Origin: Seohaeicola saemankumensis
Lineage (GTDB): Bacteria; Pseudomonadota; Alphaproteobacteria; Rhodobacterales; Rhodobacteraceae
Assembly (NCBI RefSeq): GCF_021021435.1
Contig: NZ_JAINWI010000003.1
Span: 286,722-350,721 of the forward strand
Direction: 5' to 3'
Length of the DNA: 64,000 nt
In this document: positions 51,643 to 60,167 of the stretch, one piece after another
Layout of the letters: the number at the start of each line of letters is the position of its first letter
Position numbering within the stretch: the stretch's first letter is position 1
Made by a program: the position numbers and the translations under genes
Notes under the pieces: model-generated
Database searches by the model: none
Seen by the model: only the letters and a program-made list of their open reading frames with translations
What the model was told of the DNA's origin: nothing

Positions 51643-52701
51643 TTATCCGCGACGGCGGCGGCCCCCGCCTGTGCGACCGCCACGGCTTCCATCGCCCTCG
51701 ACTGCGGGAGGGCGGTTGAATCTGATCCAGTCGCCGCCCGAAGGATCGTTGTTCATCAGGAAATTCGCGGCACGGATTGCTTCCATCTCGGAGCCTGCGC
51801 GCGTTTTGGTCGAACCAAGGCCCGATAACTGGCAGAAAAGCTCCAGATCCATATCGTCGGGCACGATGATTCCAGCCGCAGCCAGTGCCAGTTTCTTTTC
51901 TTCGATTTTGGACATCGGCACCGGCAGAGCAATCGGGTTCATGATCGCGGATGTCATGCCCGCTGTGATCGCCATCGGCAAAAAGGCGTTGTTGATGCCG
52001 TGACGGTTGGGCAGGCCGAAGCTGATGTTGGACGCGCCACAAGTCGTGTTGACACCCAGTTCCTCGCGCAGACGACGGACCAGTGCGAAAACCTGTAGCC
52101 CTGCCGTTCCCATCGCGCCGATCGGCATCACCAGCGGATCAACAACAATATCATGCGCGGGAATGCCGAAATCGGCGGCGCGCTGCACAATCTTTTTGGC
52201 CACCTCGAAACGCACATCGGGGTCTTCCGAAATGCCTGTGTCATCGTTCGAGATCGCCACGACCGGCACATTATACTTTTTGACCAGAGGCAGCACGAAT
52301 TCCAGCCGCTCTTCCTCGCCTGTGACCGAATTCAGCAGCGGACGGCCTTCGGTGACCTTCAGCCCTTCTTCAAGCGCGGCAGGCACCGAGCTGTCAATGC
52401 AGAGAGGCACATCCACCAGACCCTGCACCAGTTCCAGCATTTTCCGCATCAGGGGCGGCTCGGTCTCGTTCGGGTTGGGGTTGGAGTTGTAGACAACGCC
52501 CGCATTGATATCCAGAACCGTAGCCCCTGCCGCAACCTGCGCCAGCGCGTCCTTTTCGACGGTCGAAAAATCGCCCGCCTCAAGCTCGGCTGCCAGCTTC
52601 TTGCGGCCCGTGGGGTTGATCCGCTCGCCGATCACGCAGAACGGCTGGTCAAAGCCGATGATTGCGGTCTTGGTCTTGGATTCAATGATCGTGCGGGTCA
52701 T
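51643..52701 (-). CDS. Methyl-THF:corrinoid methyltransferase (pterin-binding module of split methionine synthase)
   Basis: 352 residues of the pterin-binding family: 'FCVIGERINPTGRKKLAAEL', 'GATVLDINAGV', 'DVPLCIDSS', 'GRPLLNSVTGEEER' and 'CGASNISFGLPNR' match the second domain of MetH and CFeSP methyltransferases. It should move the methyl group of methyl-THF to the corrinoid protein encoded at 16.6 kb. A methylenetetrahydrofolate reductase-like gene lies just upstream, so the operon makes and uses methyl-THF. The last 20 residues are a Gly/Arg tail (RGGRTGGGRRRRG) outside the barrel. Confidence 0.9.
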   Translation of the reverse strand: MTRTIIESKTKTAIIGFDQPFCVIGERINPTGRKKLAAELEAGDFSTVEKDALAQVAAGATVLDINAGVVYNSNPNPNETEPPLMRKMLELVQGLVDVPLCIDSSVPAALEEGLKVTEGRPLLNSVTGEEERLEFVLPLVKKYNVPVVAISNDDTGISEDPDVRFEVAKKIVQRAADFGIPAHDIVVDPLVMPIGAMGTAGLQVFALVRRLREELGVNTTCGASNISFGLPNRHGINNAFLPMAITAGMTSAIMNPIALPVPMSKIEEKKLALAAAGIIVPDDMDLELFCQLSGLGSTKTRAGSEMEAIRAANFLMNNDPSGGDWIRFNRPPAVEGDGSRGGRTGGGRRRRG

Positions 52702-52704
52702 GGT

Positions 52705-53643
52705 TTATCCTTGGGTCTGTGCGGCGGGCACACCAGAGCGCCCGCCATGTTGAATGGCCCAGTTGGCGTTGGTCGAGATGCCGCCAAGCGGGAAAAAATG
52801 GACATGTTCGATGTTGAAATCGGGGTTCGCGGCCTTGTGCGCTGCAAGATCTCCCAAAACGTCGTTCGGTTCATAGGGCAACAGCAGCTTGGTTACATCC
52901 ATCGCCCGTTTTTGCAACACTTTCAGCGACGGGCCAACACCGCAGGCGATGGCGAACTTGATCAGGGTTTGCAGCTTGGCAGGTCCTGCAATGCCGATAT
53001 GGATGGGCAGATCAATGCCTTCGGCGCGCAGACGGTCGGCCCATGCGATGATCGGCTTGGCGTCAAAGGCGAATTGCGTCGCAATCGCCATTTTTGCATT
53101 CGTGCGCTTGGCAAAGGCCTGTTTCCAGCGCAGCGCCTCCATCACGATCCGGTCGCCACCTTCTCTGTCGATATCGCGATTGCCCTCGGGATGGCCTGCG
53201 ACATGAAGACGGGAGAACCCGTCGAAAAGCCCCGTATCCAGCAATTGCATCGAGCTGTCGAAATCGCCAGCGGGGGTGCTGACACCACCGCCCAGAACCA
53301 GCGCCTGATCGACATCCGCTTCGCCTTTGTAACGGGCGATCCAGTCGGCCAGTGTGGCCCGGTCCTTGATGATACGTGCCGGAAAATGCGGCATCACAGA
53401 ATAACCGTCACGCGCCAGACGGCGGGCGGTTGCGACCATGTCCTCGATCGGGGTGCCGTCGATATGGGCGATGTAGACGCGTGTGCCTTGGGGCAGAAGT
53501 GCACGGAAATCCTCGACTTTCTCGGCAGTGCGCGGCATCACCTCGATCGAGTAACCCTGCAGAAAATCGGCAATCTGTGCCGCGCTGGGGCTGTCATGCC
53601 GACTGGAGCCGTCATCACGTTTACGAAAATTCAACAAAGCCAT
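52705..53643 (-). CDS. Methylenetetrahydrofolate reductase-like protein
   Basis: About 312 residues of the MTHFR/FAD-linked reductase barrel family, divergent from E. coli MetF: 'YSIEVMPRTAEKVEDFRALLPQG', 'MVATARRLARDGYSVMPHFPARI', 'GGGVSTPAGDFDSS', 'LHVAGHPEGNRDI' and 'ATQFAFDAKPIIAWADRLRAEGIDLPIHIGIAGPA' (in pieces). Probably forms 5-methyl-THF for the methyltransferase three bases downstream. The start at 53643 has GGGAGG; the frame back to 53694 overlaps the preceding gene. Confidence 0.87.
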   Translation of the reverse strand: MALLNFRKRDDGSSRHDSPSAAQIADFLQGYSIEVMPRTAEKVEDFRALLPQGTRVYIAHIDGTPIEDMVATARRLARDGYSVMPHFPARIIKDRATLADWIARYKGEADVDQALVLGGGVSTPAGDFDSSMQLLDTGLFDGFSRLHVAGHPEGNRDIDREGGDRIVMEALRWKQAFAKRTNAKMAIATQFAFDAKPIIAWADRLRAEGIDLPIHIGIAGPAKLQTLIKFAIACGVGPSLKVLQKRAMDVTKLLLPYEPNDVLGDLAAHKAANPDFNIEHVHFFPLGGISTNANWAIQHGGRSGVPAAQTQG

Positions 53644-53678
53644 CGCAGCCTCCCATAGGCGCGGCGTGGTCGTGCCCA

Positions 53679-53984
53679 TCAGGCAGCGGCCCATCCGTTA
53701 TTGGCGATCAGGGCTTTGATACGGTCCTGATCATATTCTGCCTCAAGCCTTGCGGCCTCAAGCTCGGCGATTTCCAAGGGCGATGCGCCCTCGACCGGAT
53801 AGGGATCGGACTTGCGCCATTCGGCCAGATAGTCATCCGTGCCGGCCGCGCCGGTCTTCATGGCAGCGCGGTCAATGGCCTGCTCGAAGCGCTCGGCCAG
53901 TTGCCGCTTTGCCCCTGTGCGCCCACGACCAACAATGACCTGTGCCGGTATATCGCGCCAGTAAACGATGGTCACATCGGGCAT
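53679..53984 (-). CDS. Small 'virulence factor'-family protein
   Basis: 101 residues (MPDVTIVYWRDIPAQVIVGRGR..). Resembles a conserved family that databases label 'virulence factor' without known function; it has 'RDIPAQV', 'AERFEQAIDRAAM' and an acidic C-terminal helix. The start at 53984 follows AAGGGGA. It is the first gene of the minus-strand operon leading to the MTHFR-like and pterin methyltransferase genes, with 35 bases to the next start, which links it to folate one-carbon metabolism by position only. Confidence 0.8.
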   Translation of the reverse strand: MPDVTIVYWRDIPAQVIVGRGRTGAKRQLAERFEQAIDRAAMKTGAAGTDDYLAEWRKSDPYPVEGASPLEIAELEAARLEAEYDQDRIKALIANNGWAAA

Positions 53985-54222
53985 TGCATGATTCCCCTTG
54001 TTCGGTTCGCCCTGTCTACTGCGTCCCGTTTGCGACAAAGGGGCGATTTTCGACAGATGGGCCGCGCCTTGCGACCTCTGCATGATCTACACCGGAAGCG
54101 TTGCATGGCACCACAGGCAGGGATCGGAAAAATCCTAAAGATCATCTTGAACGATCCGTGAGGCTTGCGCGCAAGCTGCGATCCCACTACCTTGGTTCCA
54201 ACTCGAATGGAGGGCGTATCCA

Positions 54223-55335
54223 ATGACGCCCAAGCGTCCCGAAGGTGCGGGCGCGTTCCCGAAAGCGGTCGAAAGCCCCGCGCCAATACCGCCCGATACA
54301 ACGCAGCTTTATGCCGCGCTGGATCTGGGCACGAATAGTTGCCGCATGCTGATTGCCCAACCCAAGGGCAACCAGTTCCATGTGGTCGACAGTTTTTCGA
54401 AATCGGTCCAGCTTGGGGCCGGTTTGGAAGGCTCGGGCCTGCTGAGCCGCGCCTCGATGGCGCGAACCATTCAGGCTATGCGGATCTGCCAGCAAAAATT
54501 GAAGCGTCACAAGGTCAAGCGCATGCGCCTTGTCGCGACCGAAGCTTGCAGGCGTGCCCGCAATGCCGGCGAGTTCATCAAACAGGTCAAGCGCGAGACC
54601 GGGCTTGAATTGGAGATCATCCAGACCGAAGAAGAAGCGCGGCTGGCGGTCATTTCCTGCGCGCCGTTGGTGTCGACCAAGACCGAACAGTTGCTGGTCG
54701 TCGATATCGGCGGCGGATCGACCGAGCTTGTCTGGATTGATCTGTCCTCGGTCCCGCACCGTGAACGCCCGCGCGCGATCATGCGGCTGCATGCCGGTTT
54801 CCACCCGCCCGAAAGCCCCTTTCCAGCGGCCAAGGTGGTTGACTGGATCTCCGTCCCGCTGGGCGTGGCAACGCTGCGCGACCAGTTCAGCGATGTCGAG
54901 GATGATGCCGCGCGTTTCGCGCTAATGAGCTGGTATTTCGAGGAAAACCTTGCCGAATTTGCCCCTTACAAGGACGAGCAGCAGCGTGAGGGGTTCCAGA
55001 TCGTAGGCACATCGGGCACAGTCACGACCGTCGCGGCCAGCCATCTGGGACTGAAACGATACGACCGGACCAAGGTGGACGGGCTGCGAATGACCTCGGA
55101 CCAGATCGACAAGGTCATCCGCAACTATCTGAACCTTGGCCCGCTGGGGCGCAGGCGCGATCCGCGCATTGGCACGGACCGGCAGGCGCTGATCATGTCG
55201 GGGGCGGCGATCCTGCAAGCCTTGCTGCGGTTGTGGCCGACAGACCGTCTGTCCGTCGCGGATCGGGGCCTGCGCGAGGGGCTGCTTTACGCGCAGATGA
55301 GCGCGGACGGGGTGCTCGAGGATGGGCCATTCTGA
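54223..55335 (+). CDS. Exopolyphosphatase / guanosine pentaphosphatase family protein (Ppx/GppA)
   Basis: 370 residues of the sugar-kinase/Hsp70-like ATPase fold: 'YAALDLGTNSCRMLIAQP' (phosphate 1), 'ATEACRRARNAGEF', 'IIQTEEEARLAV', 'VVDIGGGSTELVWID' (phosphate 2) and 'GTSGTVTTVAA' are intact. Degrades polyphosphate or pppGpp; which one cannot be told. Short form without the C-terminal HD domain. rlmE follows with the third copy of the intergenic motif between them. Confidence 0.91.
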   Translation: MTPKRPEGAGAFPKAVESPAPIPPDTTQLYAALDLGTNSCRMLIAQPKGNQFHVVDSFSKSVQLGAGLEGSGLLSRASMARTIQAMRICQQKLKRHKVKRMRLVATEACRRARNAGEFIKQVKRETGLELEIIQTEEEARLAVISCAPLVSTKTEQLLVVDIGGGSTELVWIDLSSVPHRERPRAIMRLHAGFHPPESPFPAAKVVDWISVPLGVATLRDQFSDVEDDAARFALMSWYFEENLAEFAPYKDEQQREGFQIVGTSGTVTTVAASHLGLKRYDRTKVDGLRMTSDQIDKVIRNYLNLGPLGRRRDPRIGTDRQALIMSGAAILQALLRLWPTDRLSVADRGLREGLLYAQMSADGVLEDGPF

Positions 55336-55368
55336 CCCTTTCGCCGGTCACGCATGGCGCAGGGCTGT

Positions 55369-55400
55369 GATTTTGAGTATTGAGGGCAAGATGAAGGGGC
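55369..55400 (+). repeat. Intergenic motif copy 3 (GCAAGATGAAG core)
   Basis: Between the Ppx/GppA and rlmE genes: ATTTTGAGTATTGAGG, GCAAGATGAAG, GGGCGGATGCGCC. Same order of T-rich block, core and G-rich block as the copies at 20017 and 38374, and 26 bases before the rlmE start. Confidence 0.55.
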
Positions 55401-55425
55401 GGATGCGCCTGTTTCTGGAGTGGCG

Positions 55426-56241
55426 ATGAGCGACAAGAAGAAAACACCCGGCCAGAAGGCGCCGGGGAAGAACAAGCCGGCAGGTGCTGCCAAGGCGACA
55501 TCGGGGCGTGGCCAGCGTGACCTGACGATCAAGGTCAAGACCGCGCGGGGCCGCAAGTTGAGCTCGACGCTCTGGCTGCAGCGGCAATTGAACGATCCCT
55601 ATGTGAAACGCGCCAAGGCGGACGGATTTCGCGGGCGCGCAGCCTACAAGATTCTGGAACTGGACGATAAGTTCCGCTTTCTGGTGCCCGGCGCGCGGGT
55701 TGTCGATCTGGGCTGCGCGCCCGGCGGTTGGTGTCAGGTGGCGGTCACGCGCGTCAATGCCTTGGGCGAGAAACAGGGCAAGCGCGTTGGCACCATCCTG
55801 GGCGTCGATCTGCAAGAGGTTGAACCGATTGCGGGTTGCGAAATCCACCAGCTTGATTTTCTGGAAGACGATGCCGACGAGAAGGTTAAAACATGGCTGG
55901 GCGGTCGCGCCGATGTCGTGATGTCGGATATGGCGGCATCTGCATCCGGTCACAAGCAGACCGACCATTTGCGGATCATCGCGCTATGTGAGGCGGCGGC
56001 CTATTTCGCCTTTGATGTGTTGGAGGAAGGCGGCACATTCGTGGCCAAGGTTCTGGCAGGCGGCGCCGAGGGCGAGTTGCAAAAGCTGCTCAAGCTGCGG
56101 TTCAAGAAGGTGGTCAACGTAAAGCCCGCCGCGTCTCGCGCCGATAGTTCCGAGAAATTCGTCGTCGCTACCGGTTTCAAACGCGAACAGGACGACGATC
56201 AGGACAGTGACGGGTTGCGGATGTCATCCGAAGCCGGTTGA
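55426..56241 (+). CDS. rlmE: 23S rRNA (uridine-2'-O)-methyltransferase RlmE (FtsJ/RrmJ)
   Basis: 271 residues. Methylates U2552 of 23S rRNA late in 50S assembly. After a Lys-rich N-terminal extension of about 40 residues come '[16 protein letters not shown]' (catalytic Lys), '[16 protein letters not shown]' (SAM loop), '[21 protein letters not shown]' (catalytic Asp) and '[12 protein letters not shown]' (Lys). The start at 55426 (MSDKKK) has GGAG five bases upstream; GTG 55420 is less likely. Confidence 0.93.
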   Translation: MSDKKKTPGQKAPGKNKPAGAAKATSGRGQRDLTIKVKTARGRKLSSTLWLQRQLNDPYVKRAKADGFRGRAAYKILELDDKFRFLVPGARVVDLGCAPGGWCQVAVTRVNALGEKQGKRVGTILGVDLQEVEPIAGCEIHQLDFLEDDADEKVKTWLGGRADVVMSDMAASASGHKQTDHLRIIALCEAAAYFAFDVLEEGGTFVAKVLAGGAEGELQKLLKLRFKKVVNVKPAASRADSSEKFVVATGFKREQDDDQDSDGLRMSSEAG

Positions 56242-56685
56242 GGCTCGAACGAGGCGCCGAGGCTGGACGGTGTCGGCATGGGCGGACGGTCTTGTGACAG
56301 GCTTTGCAGGTGCAGACGCTGCAAGGCACGCTCGGCAAGGGATTGCTGGCGGATCATTTCGAACAAACGGGCATGGCGCGCGGCATCCTTGCACAGCACG
56401 TCGCCTTTCGGCGCATCATGGGTTTTCAAAGCCCTTTTGCCGAGATGTCGCATCACTTTTGGTCCCTTGCAGGGGTGTCAAACGCCGGTTCTGACCTGTC
56501 ACTAGGCCTGAAATCCGGTTTTTTTAGCGCAAGAGCCGCGCTTTTCCGTGGCGACACCCATTTTGACCGAATCTTGCCGATAGCCCTTCAATTTCCTTGC
56601 CGCGCTTGCCTGTCCCCGCCAATGCTCCCACAGTCGGCGCGGCACTGCGTGAAATGGTGTCGGTGATTTGGGGAAAGACACATCT
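56242..56685. other. Intergenic stretch before the phospholipase-D-like gene
   Basis: About 440 bases. Frames on both strands (56304-56666 plus; 56199-56456 minus, overlapping the rlmE 3' end) lack ribosome-binding sites or known motifs. Bases 56500-56545 are T-rich compared with the surroundings, which may mark a promoter; nothing more can be supported. Confidence 0.35.
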
Positions 56686-58164
56686 ATGGACGGTGAAGAA
56701 CCGATGCCGCTTCTGCGGCCCGGCCAGACCTGCTGGCGTGTCGCACAGGCAGAGCGGTTGGCCGTGATCGTGGATGCGGCGGATTACTTCGCTCATGTCC
56801 GTGAAGCGATTCTGAACGCGCGTCACAGTGTTTTCCTGATCGGTTGGGATTTCGACACCCGTATTCCGTTGCAACGCCCCTCTCATGATGCCCCCCACCC
56901 CAACAAGCTGGGCAAATTCCTGTCATGGGTGATCGACAAACGTCCGGATCTGCGGATCTATGTGTTGCGCTGGGATCTGGGCGCGCTGAACGGAATTGCA
57001 CGCGGCTCGACCTCTTTGGTGATGCTGGACTGGATGACCGACAAGCGTATTCGTTTCCGGCTGGACAGCGCCCATCCCGCAGGTTCGGCGCATCACCAGA
57101 AGATCATCGTGATTGATGACGTGATGGCCTTTTGTGGCGGGATCGACATGACGGCAGACCGCTGGGATACGCGGGCGCATCTGGATGATGACCCGCTGCG
57201 CGAGAGGCCGACGACCAAGCGCAAATATGGACCGTGGCATGATGTATCGACCGCTGTCGATGGTGAGGCCGCGCAGGCCTTGGGTGAACTGGCCCGCGAA
57301 CGCTGGTTCCGTGCCACAGGCGAGGACATCGCGCCGCCGCCGCCCTTGTCGGGGATCTGGCCGAAAGGATTGAAGCCCAACCTGCGCGATATGCAGGTGG
57401 CCCTGTCCCGCACCGCCCCGCAATATGAAACCCGCGAGGGCATCTACGAGATCGAGGCACTCTATCTTGACGCCATTGCAGCGGCGCAGCGCTGCATCTA
57501 TATCGAAAGCCAGTATTTCGCATCGCGCAAACTGGTCAAGGCGCTGACGGCCCGTCTGCGCGAGGATGACAGCCCCGAAATCATAGTCATCAACCCTGAA
57601 TCCGCCGATGGATGGCTGGAAGAGGCCGTGATGGGGGCATCGCGGGCCAAGATGCTGGACATGATCCGCAAGGCGGACCACCGGAACCGCTTTCGGATGT
57701 TCAATCCTGTCACGGCCAAACGCCGTGCGATCTATGTGCATGCCAAGGTGATGATCGTCGATGACCGATTCCTCAAGGTCGGCTCGTCCAACCTCAATAA
57801 CCGGTCAATGGGCTTTGACACCGAATGCGATCTGTCGGTCGAGGTGTGTGTGACCGATGCGAACGCTGCGGCTAAATCCCGAACCATTCTTGATTTGCGT
57901 CACGATCTGCTGGCTGAACATCTGGGCGTCGAGATCGACGCGGTGGAACGGGCAATCGAAGCGGCAGATGGGTCCGTGATCGGCGGGATTGAGAGTCTTT
58001 TGTCAGATGGCAGATCGCTGGTTGAATTCGTACCGCCCGCTATCAGCGAGGCGCAGGATTCCATGCTGGCCGAAAACAGCCTGCTGGACCCCGAACGCCC
58101 TTCGGGACGCAGGAAAGGGGCAAAGCGGCTCTTGCGCCGGATCAGGCGGTTTCTGCGGTTGTGA
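56686..58164 (+). CDS. Phospholipase D-like protein (cardiolipin synthase family)
   Basis: About 492 residues with two HKD motifs: 'HHQKIIVIDDVMAFCGGID' near 144-162 and 'HAKVMIVDDRFLKVGSSNLNNRS' near 352-374. 'VFLIGWDFDTRI' and 'YIESQYFAS' are further PLD-family marks. Could make or cleave phospholipids. The C-terminus is strongly basic (RRKGAKRLLRRIRRFLRL), apt to bind membranes. The start at 56686 has GGAAAG; TTG 56668 and ATG 56704 are alternatives. Confidence 0.88.
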   Translation: MDGEEPMPLLRPGQTCWRVAQAERLAVIVDAADYFAHVREAILNARHSVFLIGWDFDTRIPLQRPSHDAPHPNKLGKFLSWVIDKRPDLRIYVLRWDLGALNGIARGSTSLVMLDWMTDKRIRFRLDSAHPAGSAHHQKIIVIDDVMAFCGGIDMTADRWDTRAHLDDDPLRERPTTKRKYGPWHDVSTAVDGEAAQALGELARERWFRATGEDIAPPPPLSGIWPKGLKPNLRDMQVALSRTAPQYETREGIYEIEALYLDAIAAAQRCIYIESQYFASRKLVKALTARLREDDSPEIIVINPESADGWLEEAVMGASRAKMLDMIRKADHRNRFRMFNPVTAKRRAIYVHAKVMIVDDRFLKVGSSNLNNRSMGFDTECDLSVEVCVTDANAAAKSRTILDLRHDLLAEHLGVEIDAVERAIEAADGSVIGGIESLLSDGRSLVEFVPPAISEAQDSMLAENSLLDPERPSGRRKGAKRLLRRIRRFLRL

Positions 58165-58216
58165 GTAGACGGCGCGCTGCCGCCGACCTGCTGCCATCAT
58201 GCAGGATTGAGGCTTG

Positions 58217-58630
58217 ATGCAAGGCAGGAAATCCATCACTTCTTCTGACATGTCACCAAAAGCATCGCGTCCGCCCCATCCCCGTTTGCGTATCCGCATC
58301 GTCTTTGGCGAGGACGAGATGATCGGTCCCGGCAAGGCCGAGCTGCTGGAGCGGATTGACCGTTGTGGCTCGATCGCTGCGGCAGGGCGCGAGATGGGGA
58401 TGAGCTACAAGCGCGCATGGCAGTTGATCGGCATGCTGAACGCGATGTTCCGTGATCCGCTGGTGGACAGCACAAGAGGCGGTCCGGGAGGTGGCGGGGC
58501 GGTTCTGACCCAAGCCGGTCGCGAGGCGCTGGCCCTCTACCGCGCGTTCGAGGAGGACGTAACGGAGGCCGGGGCCAAACGACTGGATGCGATGCAGGGC
58601 ATGTTGAGGGATATATCGGAACGGAAATAA
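58217..58630 (+). CDS. ModE-like winged-helix regulator without molybdate-binding domain
   Basis: 137 residues. 'AELLERIDRCGSIAAAGREMGMSYKRAWQLIGMLN' is the LysR/ModE-type winged helix, and 'GGAVLTQAGREALALYRAF' closes it. The two Mop (TOBE) domains that sense molybdate in E. coli ModE are missing. It stands 63 bases before modA on the same strand and probably controls it. Start 58217; a later Met at 58250 is possible. Confidence 0.87.
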   Translation: MQGRKSITSSDMSPKASRPPHPRLRIRIVFGEDEMIGPGKAELLERIDRCGSIAAAGREMGMSYKRAWQLIGMLNAMFRDPLVDSTRGGPGGGGAVLTQAGREALALYRAFEEDVTEAGAKRLDAMQGMLRDISERK

Positions 58631-58656
58631 CGCTTGCCACCGTTGACGCGGCAATG

Positions 58657-58680
58657 CGATATGTTCGCTGGACCATAAGG
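58657..58680 (+). promoter_or_regulatory. Possible ModE-type site before modA
   Basis: CGATATG..CCATAAGG: an imperfect inverted repeat TATG-N10-CATA (58660-58677), 17 bases before the modA start. It only loosely fits the CGnTATATA-type Mo box, so it is weak evidence. Confidence 0.25.
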
Positions 58681-58693
58681 AAGGGGACGCTAC

Positions 58694-59482
58694 ATGCTGT
58701 GGAGCAGAAATGCGCTTGCAGGCGCTGTTTTCCTCATGGTTTCGGTGTTCTTTCCGTCTTTGGCTCCGGCGAAAACCGGCCCTGTCATCGCTGCGGCCTC
58801 AAGCATGCAATTCGCGTTGGCCGATATCGCTGCGGTATTCACGCGCGAAACCGGTCAAAATCTGCGCTTCTCTTTCGGATCGTCCGGCAACTTTGCCCGT
58901 CAGATCCGCAGCGGTGCCCCCTTTGAACTGTTTATCGCCGCGGATGAGGACATTATCCTTGATCTGCACCGTGACGGGTTTGTGGAAGATGAGGGCGATG
59001 TCTATGCCGTGGGCCGTCTGGTCCTTGTTGCTCCGCATGGTTCACCGCTTGCGCCCGATCGTGGTCTTGACGGTGTGGCGGCTATGCTTGAGGCGGGGCA
59101 GATCAGCCGCTTTGCCATCGCAAATCCCGATCACGCGCCCTACGGTATCCGCGCGCGCCAGGCACTTGAGGCGCGCGACATTTGGAAGGCGCTGCAACCC
59201 TTTCTGGTTCTGGGGGAAAACGTCACGCAAGCGGCCCAGTTTGCCCTGTCCGGCAACGCCGAGGGCGGTCTGACCGCCTATTCCCTGATGCTTTCCGCCG
59301 ATATCGCACCCCGCGGCACCTATGCGCTGATCCCCGAGACAGCGCATGGCCCCTTGCGCCAGCGCATGGTTCTGTTGCCCGATGCCAGCAATACGGCCAT
59401 CGCCTTTCGCGATTTTATGTACGGTGACGCGGCGCGGGCAATCCTGAAAACCTACGGCTTTGCCTTGCCGGAAGGCTATTGA
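58694..59482 (+). CDS. modA: Molybdate ABC transporter substrate-binding protein
   Basis: 262 residues with a Sec signal peptide (about 1-26, ending APA). 'VIAAASSMQFALADIAAVF', 'FSFGSSGNFARQIRSGAPFELFIAADE' (oxyanion-binding Ser residues) and 'GGLTAYSL' are typical of ModA. Periplasmic binding of molybdate/tungstate. modB follows three bases after its stop. Confidence 0.94.
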   Translation: MLWSRNALAGAVFLMVSVFFPSLAPAKTGPVIAAASSMQFALADIAAVFTRETGQNLRFSFGSSGNFARQIRSGAPFELFIAADEDIILDLHRDGFVEDEGDVYAVGRLVLVAPHGSPLAPDRGLDGVAAMLEAGQISRFAIANPDHAPYGIRARQALEARDIWKALQPFLVLGENVTQAAQFALSGNAEGGLTAYSLMLSADIAPRGTYALIPETAHGPLRQRMVLLPDASNTAIAFRDFMYGDAARAILKTYGFALPEGY

Positions 59483-59485
59483 CCG

Positions 59486-60154
59486 ATGGATTGGACGGCC
59501 CTCTGGCTATCGCTGCAACTGGCGGGATGGACGGTAGTGATCCTGCTGCCGGTGTCGATCCTGATGGGGCGCGTTCTGGCATATCGGAAGTTTGCCGGAA
59601 AAGGGCTGGTCGAGGCGCTGGTCATGTTGCCGCTTGTGTTGCCGCCCACGGTATTCGGTTTCTACCTGCTGGTCTCCTTCGGGGCTGCATCACCTGTCGG
59701 GCAATTCTGGCAGACCATGTTCGGCGAACCGCTTGTGTTCAGCTTCGAGGGTCTGGTGCTGGCCAGCGTGATCTTCAATCTGCCCTTCGCGATCCAGCCC
59801 GCGCAACGCGGCTTTGAATCGGTTCCGGTCGAGGTGCGCGAGGCTGCCGCCTGTTGCGGCATGTCCCCGTCGCGCAGTCTGTGGACTGTGGAACTGCCCC
59901 TTGCCTGGCCAGGGCTGTTAACGGCGATGGTGCTGACCTTCGCGCACACGCTGGGCGAATTCGGTATCGTTCTGATGGTCGGCGGTTCCATACCCGGCGA
60001 GACCAAGACCATCGCCATTGCCATCTATGATCGTGTGCAGGGCTTTGACGACAGCGGGGCCGCGATCATGTCTGCGGTTCTGGTGGCGATTTCGCTGGTC
60101 ACGATCACACTGACCTACTGGCTTTCCGCCCGCGTCGGCAGGCGTTTGGGATGA
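59486..60154 (+). CDS. modB: Molybdate ABC transporter permease
   Basis: 222 residues with about five membrane spans, 'MLPLVLPPTVFGFYLLVSFG' and the ATPase-contacting EAA loop ('VREAAACCGMSPSRSLWTVELPLAWPGLLTAMVLTFAHTLGEFG', in pieces). Forms the membrane channel of ModABC. Starts three bases after modA; modC starts 14 bases after its stop. Confidence 0.94.
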   Translation: MDWTALWLSLQLAGWTVVILLPVSILMGRVLAYRKFAGKGLVEALVMLPLVLPPTVFGFYLLVSFGAASPVGQFWQTMFGEPLVFSFEGLVLASVIFNLPFAIQPAQRGFESVPVEVREAAACCGMSPSRSLWTVELPLAWPGLLTAMVLTFAHTLGEFGIVLMVGGSIPGETKTIAIAIYDRVQGFDDSGAAIMSAVLVAISLVTITLTYWLSARVGRRLG

Positions 60155-60167
60155 AAGTGCAACGGAA

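Noticed and set aside
56199..56456. 85-codon minus-strand frame overlapping the rlmE 3' end
   Set aside because: Overlaps a solid gene and shows no family resemblance.
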